Assembly (NCBI RefSeq): GCF_017743975.1
Contig: NZ_JAGHRC010000003.1
Span: 310,001 to 374,000 of the forward strand
Length of the DNA stretch: 64,000 nucleotides
DNA from: Ruegeria sp. R14_0
GTDB taxonomy: Bacteria > Pseudomonadota > Alphaproteobacteria > Rhodobacterales > Rhodobacteraceae
Reading direction: 5' to 3'
Positions 57,138 through 64,000 of the stretch are shown in pieces (positions within the stretch are counted from its first letter, which is position 1; every line of letters begins with the position of its first letter). The position numbers and the translations under genes were made by a program. The notes beneath the pieces are model-generated. The model did no database searches and had not been told where the DNA came from. It saw only the letters and a list, made by a program, of their open reading frames with translations.

Positions 57138-58660
57138 TCACTGGCCTCCCCCGCCGCCCGCGCCTTCAATTCCTTCCGGATCACTTTCCCCGTCACAGTC
57201 ATCGGCAGTTCCTCCAGAAACGCCACCTCGCGGGGATAGGAATACTGCGCCAGACGGTCCTTGACCCAATTCTGCAACTCCTGCTCCGCCGCCTCAGCCC
57301 CCGGTTTCAAAACCACATAGGCCTTGACGATCTCGGTTCGCAGCGGGTCCGGCTTGCCGACCACGCCCACCGTGGCCACAGCCGGATGGGTCAGCAGGCA
57401 ATCTTCGATCTCGGCCGGACCGATGCGGTAGCCAGCCGACGTGATCACATCGTCATCGCGACCGACGAAGCGCAGGTAGTCGCCCTCCCACACGCCTCGG
57501 TCTCCGGTGATCAGCCAGTCGCCTCTGAACTTCTCAGCCGTCGCCTCGGGCCGGTTCCAGTATTCCAGCAGCATCGAGGCGGAACCGCGTCGGATGGCCA
57601 CGTCGCCCTCTTCGTCGGTCGGAGTGCCGTCTTGGTCAATCACTGCAACCGCGTGACCCCGCACCGGCTTACCGATGCAGCCGGGGCGCACGGGGAAGTC
57701 CTCGGCGCAGGAAGACACCACCATGTTGCACTCGGTCTGGCCGTAGAATTCGTTGATCGTCAGGCCAAACGCCCGCTGGCCCCAGGCCAGCATTTCAGCG
57801 CCCAGAGGCTCTCCGCCCGAGGCGACAGAGCGAAGACCTGGAATCGCCTGATCCGCCGCCTTCAGCATGCGCAGCGCGGTGGGCGGAAAGAACACATTGC
57901 GCACCCCGCCGCGCGCGACGACATCGGCGCAGGCCTCGGGCGTGAATTTGTCCAGACGGGCTGCGACCACCGGAACGCCCAGCGCCAAGCCAGGCATCAG
58001 CACATCGAACAACCCGCCGATCCAGGCCCAGTCCGCCGGGGTCCAAAGACAGTCGCCCTCGCGCAAGTTGTTATGACTGGTGGACACACCCGGCAAATGC
58101 CCGGTCAAAACACGATGGCCGTGCAGCGCACCTTTTGGGCTGCCGGTCGTACCAGACGTATAAATCAGGACCGCAGGGTCTTCGGGGCCGGTATCCGCAT
58201 ACGGCACATCGTCTCCGCGCTCGCCGATCTGGTCGACCATCAGCGGTTCTGCCAAATCCCCCAGCAGTGCAGCACCGTCCGGATCCGTCAGCACAACCTG
58301 CGCGCCAGCATCGCCGACGCGAGACCGCAAGGCATCTTGCTTAAAGAGTTTGAACAACGGAACCGAGATCGCTCCGATTTTCCAAACCGCCAGATGGGCT
58401 GCCGCGCACCACGGCGACTGGCTGAGAAGGACACCGACGCGATCCCCCGGCTGCACCCTTTTCAACAAGGCACGTGCGATCCCGTCTGCCATTTCGGAAA
58501 GCTGCCCATAGGTGATCCGCCGCACATCTGCCCCGGTCAGGTCAATCAGCGCGACCTGATCTGACGCCTGCGACAAGCATTGGCGCGCCATGTTCAGACG
58601 ATCTGGGATATCCCAGCCGCCCGCTGCACGCAAACCCGGTATGCGCCTAGCTTCTAGCAC
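57134..58660 (-). CDS. AMP-binding acyl-CoA synthetase
   Basis: 508 residues from a GTG start. ANL-family motifs: YTSGTTGSPKGALHGH (P-loop), FYGQTECNMV, LITGDRGVWEGDYLRFVGRDDDVI and the terminal catalytic Lys in TVTGKVIRKEL. It activates a carboxylic acid as its CoA ester. Within the leucine cluster, isovalerate or a related short branched acid is plausible; acetoacetate or medium-chain acids are alternatives. Confidence 0.9.
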   Translation of the reverse strand: MLEARRIPGLRAAGGWDIPDRLNMARQCLSQASDQVALIDLTGADVRRITYGQLSEMADGIARALLKRVQPGDRVGVLLSQSPWCAAAHLAVWKIGAISVPLFKLFKQDALRSRVGDAGAQVVLTDPDGAALLGDLAEPLMVDQIGERGDDVPYADTGPEDPAVLIYTSGTTGSPKGALHGHRVLTGHLPGVSTSHNNLREGDCLWTPADWAWIGGLFDVLMPGLALGVPVVAARLDKFTPEACADVVARGGVRNVFFPPTALRMLKAADQAIPGLRSVASGGEPLGAEMLAWGQRAFGLTINEFYGQTECNMVVSSCAEDFPVRPGCIGKPVRGHAVAVIDQDGTPTDEEGDVAIRRGSASMLLEYWNRPEATAEKFRGDWLITGDRGVWEGDYLRFVGRDDDVITSAGYRIGPAEIEDCLLTHPAVATVGVVGKPDPLRTEIVKAYVVLKPGAEAAEQELQNWVKDRLAQYSYPREVAFLEELPMTVTGKVIRKELKARAAGEASE

Positions 58661-58796
58661 AACTAAAAACCCTTATTTCCCGGTATGTTGAGCGGAATGC
58701 CAACACCGGCCCCGTCACATAGATTTGATGCAGATCAGAGTGCGGCGACCGCACCGCTGTCAAACCAGTGTCATCAACTGAATCAAAGGCAAGATC

Positions 58797-59402
58797 ATGA
58801 CCAATAAACTCGCCGCTTTGACACTTTCGACCGCGCTGGTGGCGCTTGCCGCCCCTGCCTTTGCCCAATCGCAGGGCGACTGGACCGTCGGTGTTGGTGT
58901 CGGTTACCTGAACCCCAAATCCGACAACGGAACACTGGCCGGGCAGAGTGCAGAAATCGACTCGGATACTCGTCCGATCTTCACCGCCGAGTACTTCATC
59001 CGCGACAATCTGGGCATCGAACTGCTGGCCGCAACGCCGTTCAAGCACACGGTGACTCTGGGCGGAAGCACCGAAGCCGGCACCGTCAAGCACCTGCCGC
59101 CCACCTTGTCGCTGAACTATCACTTCCCGACCAACAGCGCGTGGAAGCCTTATGTCGGCGCTGGCTTGAACTACACTTTCTTCTTCGATGAACAATCGGC
59201 GTTGGGTGACCTGAAAGTCGACGACTCGTTCGGCGTCTCGCTGCAGGCCGGCCTGGACTATATGGTTTCGGACAATGGCGCGGTTCGTTTGAACGTACGA
59301 TGGTTCGATATCGACTCGGACGTTACGCTGAACGGAACAAACATCGGCAAAGCCGAGATTGACCCGTACCTTATTGGCGTTTCCTACGTCCATAAGTTCT
59401 GA
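58797..59402 (+). CDS. OmpW-family outer membrane protein
   Basis: 201 residues with signal peptide cleaved after PAFAQ (about residue 23). Eight-stranded barrel pattern: WTVGVGVGYLNPKSDNG, FTAEYFIRDNLGIELLAATPFKHTV, LSLNYHFPTNSAWKPYVGAGLNYTFFF and a terminal Phe (VSYVHKF). OmpW channels pass small hydrophobic molecules. It is the only plus-strand gene in the liu region and has its own terminator. Confidence 0.92.
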   Translation: MTNKLAALTLSTALVALAAPAFAQSQGDWTVGVGVGYLNPKSDNGTLAGQSAEIDSDTRPIFTAEYFIRDNLGIELLAATPFKHTVTLGGSTEAGTVKHLPPTLSLNYHFPTNSAWKPYVGAGLNYTFFFDEQSALGDLKVDDSFGVSLQAGLDYMVSDNGAVRLNVRWFDIDSDVTLNGTNIGKAEIDPYLIGVSYVHKF

Positions 59403-59416
59403 TCCTTTACAGAAAG

Positions 59417-59452
59417 ACGTCTCGCAGGAACCTCGTCTGCGAGGCGTTTTTT
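59417..59452 (+). terminator. Rho-independent terminator after ompW-like gene
   Basis: An 11-base stem pairs ACGTCTCGCAG (59417-59427) with CTGCGAGGCGT (59437-59447), one wobble pair, nine-base loop, followed by a run of six T. It also lies at the 3' end of the convergent acyl-CoA dehydrogenase gene. Confidence 0.85.
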
Positions 59453-59455
59453 GCA

Positions 59456-60619
59456 TCAGAGCATCTCAGCCATCAGTTCGCGGCCGATCAGCATCCGGCG
59501 GATTTCGCTTGTGCCCGCACCAATCTCCATCAACTTTGCATCGCGGAAGATGCGGCTGACCGCCGAATCTGCCAGGAACCCGGCCCCACCCATCGCCTGA
59601 ACAGCCTGATGCGCCTGTGTCATCGCTTGTTCTGAGGCGTAAAGACAGCACGCCGCTGCATCCTGACGGGTCACATCCCCGCGGTCGCAAGCCTTGGCAA
59701 CCTCATACACATAGGCCCGGGCCGAGTTCATCGCGGTATACATATCCGCGATCTTGCCCTGCATCAGTTGGAAGCTGCCGATCGGTTTGCCGAACTGTTT
59801 GCGTTCGGCCAGATACGGCATGATCTCATCCAGACAGGCGGCCATAATTCCGGTCCCGATCCCGGCCAGCACCACACGTTCATAGTCAAGCCCGGACATC
59901 AGAACAGCGACGCCTTTGCCCTCTTCGCCGAGAACGTTGTCGAACGGCACCTCGACGTCTTCAAAGATCAGTTCAGCCGTATTCGATCCACGCATCCCCA
60001 GCTTGTCGAAATGGGGCGACGTGGAAAAACCCTTCATCCCCTTCTCGATCAGAAAGGCAGTGATCCCTTTGGACCCGGCCTCTGGGTCTGTCTTGGCGTA
60101 AACGACCAGAGTATCCGCGTCGGGTCCGTTCGTGATCCAGTATTTGTTCCCGTTCAGGCGGTAGTGATCATTACGCTTTTCCGCGCGCAGTTTCATCGAC
60201 ACCACGTCTGACCCGGCCGACGCCTCAGACATTGCCAATGCGCCGACATGCTCACCCGAGATCAGGCCGGGCAGATACTTCGCCTTTTGCTCATCTGTTC
60301 CGTTCAGCTTGATCTGATTGACGCACAGATTCGAATGCGCGCCGTAGGACAATGAAACCGAAGCCGACGCCCGCGCGACTTCTTCCACCGCGATGGTATG
60401 TGCAAGGTAAGTCATCCCTGCCCCGCCATATTCCTCGGGCACGGTGATCCCGAGCAAGCCCAAGTCACCCATCTCTTTCCACAGCTCGTTCGGAAATGCG
60501 TTCGAGGAGTCGACCTCAGCCGCCATGGGCTTAACCCGCTCCTGCGCCCAACGATGCACCATTTCGCGCAGGGCGTTCACGTCTTCTCCCAGATCAAATT
60601 GCATGGTTGCCGTGAACAT
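59456..60619 (-). CDS. liuA: Isovaleryl-CoA dehydrogenase
   Basis: 387 residues from ATG 60619, seven bases after GGGAGGAG; the frame upstream to 60742 has no equal site. Acyl-CoA dehydrogenase blocks: [37 protein letters not shown] and [20 protein letters not shown]. The region [15 protein letters not shown] has the Glu of isovaleryl-type enzymes, whose catalytic base differs in position from other family members. FAD-dependent first oxidation step of leucine breakdown. Confidence 0.92.
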   Translation of the reverse strand: MFTATMQFDLGEDVNALREMVHRWAQERVKPMAAEVDSSNAFPNELWKEMGDLGLLGITVPEEYGGAGMTYLAHTIAVEEVARASASVSLSYGAHSNLCVNQIKLNGTDEQKAKYLPGLISGEHVGALAMSEASAGSDVVSMKLRAEKRNDHYRLNGNKYWITNGPDADTLVVYAKTDPEAGSKGITAFLIEKGMKGFSTSPHFDKLGMRGSNTAELIFEDVEVPFDNVLGEEGKGVAVLMSGLDYERVVLAGIGTGIMAACLDEIMPYLAERKQFGKPIGSFQLMQGKIADMYTAMNSARAYVYEVAKACDRGDVTRQDAAACCLYASEQAMTQAHQAVQAMGGAGFLADSAVSRIFRDAKLMEIGAGTSEIRRMLIGRELMAEML

Positions 60620-60643
60620 ATGCGATCTCCTCCCTCGCATTAA

Positions 60644-60657
60644 TGAACAGTTGTTCA
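60644..60657. promoter_or_regulatory. Operator-like palindrome upstream of liuA
   Basis: TGAACA-GT-TGTTCA is a perfect six-base inverted repeat around two bases, set in an AT-rich stretch 24 bases before the start codon on the minus strand. The form resembles TetR-family operators common before acyl-CoA dehydrogenase genes. No regulator gene lies next to it in this window. Confidence 0.55.
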
Positions 60658-60708
60658 ATAAATAGCAGCGATTCTGAACAGGGTCAACGACGGCGTCCCA
60701 AAAACAAA

Positions 60709-60732
60709 CCGCCGCCCTGATCAGGGCGGCGG
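60709..60732 (-). terminator. Terminator of the DegT-family gene
   Basis: A perfect 24-base palindrome (arms CCGCCGCCCTGA and its complement) is followed on the minus strand by TTTGTTTTTGGG. It lies 42 bases after the stop of the DegT-type aminotransferase and separates it from the liuA promoter. Confidence 0.85.
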
Positions 60733-60774
60733 CTTCAAACAATCAAGCGTGCGCTTACAGCGCACACAATTGGA

Positions 60775-61965
60775 TTACGATTGATAAACGGCACCAACTT
60801 CGGACCGGATGATCCGGGCGATCAGCCTGCAATCGTCCAGCGAAAAGGTCAGCGGAACCCGCATATCCACGATCCCGGCCAGAATCCGATCACTTTCGGG
60901 CAGTGGGCTGCTGTCGGCATAGCGCCAACTGTCATAGCGCGAGGTGAATCCGTTGGGTTCGGCCCCGCCGAACCATTTCAACTCGACACCACGTGCGGCA
61001 CATCGCTCGATCACATCGTTGATCCGATCCGCAGACCAGTCCAACAATAGAAATTGGATCGACGATCCGACAAAAGTCTCATCGTCGGGCCGATCAACGA
61101 TGGTCAGGCCTGGCGTATCGCGCAGACCTTTTTCGATCTCAAAATAGCGCTCATTCCAGCGCTCAACCTGACGGTCCAGATCGCGCAATTGCGGGCGCAG
61201 GATCGCTGCCCGCAAATTGTCCATTCGGCCCGAGACATTGGGGGTGTGATACTTGATCCGCTCAAAAACCTCGGGGCCCGGCGCGGCAAGGTGGCGCTCA
61301 TACAGCATGTAGGACCCGGACAGCATCGTCGCTTTGGCCGCCAATTCTTCGTCATCGGTGATCAGTATTCCGCCCTCACCCGAATTGACGTGTTTATAGG
61401 TCTGACAGGAATAGCACCCGATCGCGCCCTGCCGACCCGAAAGTTGCCCGCGCCATGCCGCCCCCATCGTGTGGGCGCAATCCTCGATCACTATGACGCC
61501 CGCGGCGTCGCACATCTGCATCAATCGATCCATGTCGCACAGATGACCACGCATATGGCTCAGCATCAGAACGCGCGCCTGATCCAGTTTGGCCTCAAGA
61601 TCGTCCAGATCAATCGTAAGCCCTTCGGTCACGCCCACGAACACGGGGCGCGCACTGACCGAGGCGATAGAGCCCGGGACCGGTGCCAGTGTGAAAGCGT
61701 TGGTCAGAACCGGGTCACCCGGCTTGACCCCCACAGCGCGCAGGGCCGTGGCCAGTGCATAACCGCCCGACGAAACGGCCAGACAGTATTTTGCACCCGT
61801 CTGGGCGGCAAATTCCTGTTCCAGCAAGGCCGTTTCGCCCAACTCGCCAGGAACGACGTTGTATCTGTGAAGACGCCCATGGCGCAAAACAGCCAAAGCG
61901 GCTTCAACTGCCTCTTCGGGGATGGGTTCCTGCTGGGTAAAGCTACCAGTGAATGTCTCTGTCAT
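60775..61965 (-). CDS. DegT/DnrJ/EryC1/StrS-family aminotransferase
   Basis: 396 residues from ATG 61965. PLP enzyme of the sugar-aminotransferase type: VSSGGYALATALRAVGVKPGDPVLTNAFTLAP, VIVIEDCAHTMGA (Asp contacting PLP) and the Schiff-base Lys in SCQTYKHVNSGEGG. Most relatives transaminate nucleotide-linked keto sugars for surface polysaccharides. No sugar pathway genes are adjacent, so the substrate is open. Confidence 0.87.
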   Translation of the reverse strand: MTETFTGSFTQQEPIPEEAVEAALAVLRHGRLHRYNVVPGELGETALLEQEFAAQTGAKYCLAVSSGGYALATALRAVGVKPGDPVLTNAFTLAPVPGSIASVSARPVFVGVTEGLTIDLDDLEAKLDQARVLMLSHMRGHLCDMDRLMQMCDAAGVIVIEDCAHTMGAAWRGQLSGRQGAIGCYSCQTYKHVNSGEGGILITDDEELAAKATMLSGSYMLYERHLAAPGPEVFERIKYHTPNVSGRMDNLRAAILRPQLRDLDRQVERWNERYFEIEKGLRDTPGLTIVDRPDDETFVGSSIQFLLLDWSADRINDVIERCAARGVELKWFGGAEPNGFTSRYDSWRYADSSPLPESDRILAGIVDMRVPLTFSLDDCRLIARIIRSEVGAVYQS

Positions 61966-62004
61966 ATGGGTGTTTTGGTCCTGCAAAGGCGTCGGGTCAA
62001 GGGA

Positions 62005-62676
62005 CTAAGCCGCCACACCGATCAACTGAGCGACCACATCCGGCAGATCGTCGAAGTGATGCAACAGCGCTTCGGGTTCCAAGGCAGCCATATCTTCGCC
62101 CGAGGGTCCGAACGTCACCAGAACCGAAGGAACACCCGCGGCCCGCGCTGTATTTCGGTCGGTATCTGAATCTCCAATCAAGACACAAAGGTCAGGATGG
62201 CCCCCTGCCCGGCGCGCCGCCTCACGCAAAGGTTCGGGATCAGGCTTGCGAACCGGCAGCGTGTCCGCCCCCACTAGCGAGGCGAACTGATCGCGCACCC
62301 CAAGTTTGGTCAGCAACTGGTGCGCCAGGGCTTCGGGTTTGTTGGTGCAGATACCAACTCCATAGCCAGCAGATCTCAATTCTTCGACCGCGCCCAACGC
62401 ACCGGGATAGAAATGCGTATGGGTATCGATGTCCTTGGCATAAGCCTCAAGCAACATTGGGTAATAGGTCTGCACGGTCGCATCATCATAGGCCCCGACC
62501 CGCTTCAGCCCGTGGGTCAGCATCATCCGCCCACCACGCAGGGCAACCCCTGCATCCTCGGTATGCACCAGAACATCCCCATGCCCCATATGCCGGAAAC
62601 AGTGGTTGGCAGCCGCCAACAGATCGCCCGACGTATCGGCCAGGGTTCCGTCCAGATCGAAGATGACTGTGCGCAT
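62005..62676 (-). CDS. gph: Phosphoglycolate phosphatase
   Basis: 223 residues from ATG 62676 with AGGAGG upstream; the long open frame to 62964 runs antisense to glmU and is not real. HAD motifs: VIFDLDGTLADTSGDLL, GICTNKPEALAHQLL, and LIGDSDTDRNTARAAGVPSVLVTFG. It dephosphorylates 2-phosphoglycolate. Divergent from glmU. Confidence 0.9.
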   Translation of the reverse strand: MRTVIFDLDGTLADTSGDLLAAANHCFRHMGHGDVLVHTEDAGVALRGGRMMLTHGLKRVGAYDDATVQTYYPMLLEAYAKDIDTHTHFYPGALGAVEELRSAGYGVGICTNKPEALAHQLLTKLGVRDQFASLVGADTLPVRKPDPEPLREAARRAGGHPDLCVLIGDSDTDRNTARAAGVPSVLVTFGPSGEDMAALEPEALLHHFDDLPDVVAQLIGVAA

Positions 62677-62809
62677 ATTGCCTCCTGATTCGGCGGGTCT
62701 TCGCCGCAAGTGTTGCAAACGGCAATCTTGTTTGATGCCCGTACCGCTTGCGCGTTTGAATTCAGCGGATAAAACGGGCCGCAACAAAACACAAAGAGAA
62801 ATCGTTTTT

Positions 62810-64000
62810 ATGAGCACCGCCCTTGTTATCCTTGCCGCCGGAAAAGGCACCAGGATGAATTCGGATACCCCAAAAGTATTACACCCGATCGCCCAGACCC
62901 CAATGCTGGTCCACGCAATGCGCGCAGGTGCCGTTCTGTCGCCCGAGCGGACGGTCATCGTCACCGGCCACGGTTCGGAAGCCGTCGCTAAAGTTGCGGC
63001 AGCTGAAGATGAAGCCGCGCAGATCGTGGTTCAGGAAGAACAACTGGGAACGGCCCATGCCGTTGCGCAGGCCCGCGAGGCACTGGCAGGGTTCGATGGG
63101 GACGTCATTGTCCTTTATGGCGATACACCCTTTATCGATCCCAGAACGCTCGAGCGCATGATCGAGGCGCGCGCCTCGTTTGATCTGGTCATGCTTGGTT
63201 TTGATATTGCCGAAGTTCAGCCACGCTATGGCCGGTTGATCATGGACGGCGACAAACTGGTCGAGATCATCGAGTACAAAGATGCAACCGAAGAGCAGCG
63301 CGCCATTCGCTTTACCAATAGCGGGCTGCTTGCCTGCGACGCGAAACAGCTGTTCGAGCTGATCGATGAAGTCAGCAACGATAATGCCTCGGGCGAGTAT
63401 TACCTGACCGAGATCGTGGCGCTGGCCAATGCGCGTGGGCTATCCGCGACTGCAATCAAATGCGACGAAGCCGAGACCCTGGGCGTGGACTCTCGCGCCG
63501 ATCTGGCTGCGGCAGACGCCGAATTCCAGACCCGCGCCCGCAACGAACTGCTGGCCCTGGGTGTGACGTTGATGGCCCCCGAAACGGTTTACCTGGCCGC
63601 CGATACAATTATCGGGCGCGACACGGTCATTGAGCCCAATGTCGTCTTCGGCCCCGGCGTCACCGTTGAAAGCGGCGCAACGATCCGAGCGTTTTCTCAC
63701 CTGGAAGGCTGCCATGTCAGCCGCGGTGCCATCGTCGGCCCTTATGCCCGCCTGCGCCCCGGCACAGAACTGGCCGAGAACACGCGCATCGGCAACTTCG
63801 TCGAAATCAAGAACGCCGAGATCGCCGAAGGCGCAAAGGTCAACCACCTCAGCTATATCGGCGATGCCTCGGTCGGCGCGACGACCAACATTGGCGCGGG
63901 AACGATCACCTGCAACTACGACGGCGTCATGAAGCATAAGACGACTATTGGCGAAAACGTCTTCATCGGCTCGAACACCATGCTGGTGGCACCCGTGACT
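62810..64000 (+). CDS. glmU: Bifunctional UDP-GlcNAc pyrophosphorylase / GlcN-1-P acetyltransferase, 3' end outside window
   Basis: 397 codons visible. N-terminal uridyltransferase: LVILAAGKGTRMNSDTPKVLHP, QEEQLGTAHAV, VLYGDTPFIDP and YNLTEIV-like ASGEYYLTEIVALA. The left-handed beta-helix acetyltransferase begins about residue 250 (MAPETVYLAADTIIGRDTVIEPNVVFGPG) and includes NFVEIKNAEI and NHLSYIGDASVG. It makes UDP-GlcNAc for peptidoglycan and lipid A. The window ends inside the beta-helix, about 50 residues short of the usual length. Confidence 0.96.
   Translation, partial: MSTALVILAAGKGTRMNSDTPKVLHPIAQTPMLVHAMRAGAVLSPERTVIVTGHGSEAVAKVAAAEDEAAQIVVQEEQLGTAHAVAQAREALAGFDGDVIVLYGDTPFIDPRTLERMIEARASFDLVMLGFDIAEVQPRYGRLIMDGDKLVEIIEYKDATEEQRAIRFTNSGLLACDAKQLFELIDEVSNDNASGEYYLTEIVALANARGLSATAIKCDEAETLGVDSRADLAAADAEFQTRARNELLALGVTLMAPETVYLAADTIIGRDTVIEPNVVFGPGVTVESGATIRAFSHLEGCHVSRGAIVGPYARLRPGTELAENTRIGNFVEIKNAEIAEGAKVNHLSYIGDASVGATTNIGAGTITCNYDGVMKHKTTIGENVFIGSNTMLVAPVT

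Noticed and set aside
62677..62964. 96-codon N-terminal extension of gph
   Set aside because: It is antisense to the glmU start and precedes a clear AGGAGG site at the shorter start; phosphatases of this family begin at the MRTVIFDLDGT block.
1..64000. CRISPR array or Cas genes
   Set aside because: No regularly spaced repeats of 25-40 bases and no Cas-like proteins seen; the 21-bp tandem units at 11229-11291 have no spacers.

Overview
The window is a chromosomal segment from an alphaproteobacterium of the Rhodobacteraceae (Roseobacter group). This follows from the high-GC coding sequence, the nuo operon order with many extra small reading frames and a helix-hairpin-helix extension on NuoE, the nuoN-birA-coaX-rnj string, a liu (leucine catabolism) cluster, a heme-NO-binding-like/GGDEF pair, and gph divergent from glmU. 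The assignment rests on gene content and protein resemblance; no database search was run.

Region 1 (1-8588) is catabolic. It opens with the 3' end of an aldehyde dehydrogenase, then a PLP enzyme of the phospho-lyase-like class III aminotransferase group, an APH-fold kinase and a UPF0261 (Tm-1-like) protein. This order suggests phosphorylation of an amino-alcohol, PLP-dependent elimination to an aldehyde, and oxidation. An IS6-family element follows (about 3946-4763). A LysR regulator is divergent from a non-pyrrolysine MttB-type methyltransferase and a GcvT-type folate methyltransferase.

Region 2 (8589-11868) is a scar of mobile DNA. It holds an enoyl-CoA hydratase lacking its N-terminus, a large serine recombinase next to the break, a 375-bp stretch with 21-bp tandem repeats, and tRNA-Ser(TGA).

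Region 3 (11869-31714) is mostly housekeeping and signalling. It contains a SPOR lipoprotein, dacA, tmk, holB, tatD and an MBL hydrolase in tandem; an AEC transporter; a CbiX-like protein; a heme-NO-binding-like/diguanylate cyclase pair; a second MttB homologue; a PleD-like cyclase with degenerate receivers; an ECF sigma operon with an EF-hand protein and a Spy/CnrX-like sensor; and DUF983, NUDIX, RNase J, CoaX and BirA genes.

Region 4 (31769-50901) is the complete 14-gene nuo operon for respiratory complex I, all on the minus strand, with a recognisable promoter upstream of nuoA. At least eleven non-nuo reading frames are interleaved and often translationally coupled.

Region 5 (50984-60657) is the leucine/isovalerate pathway: isovaleryl-CoA dehydrogenase, acyl-CoA synthetase, 3-methylcrotonyl-CoA carboxylase beta and alpha, HMG-CoA lyase and methylglutaconyl-CoA hydratase. 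An ASCH protein, a Cys-containing exported protein and a divergent OmpW porin are interspersed. The BirA encoded in region 3 could biotinylate the carboxylase here. Region 6 (60775-64000) has a DegT-type aminotransferase, phosphoglycolate phosphatase and the 5' part of glmU, which runs off the window.
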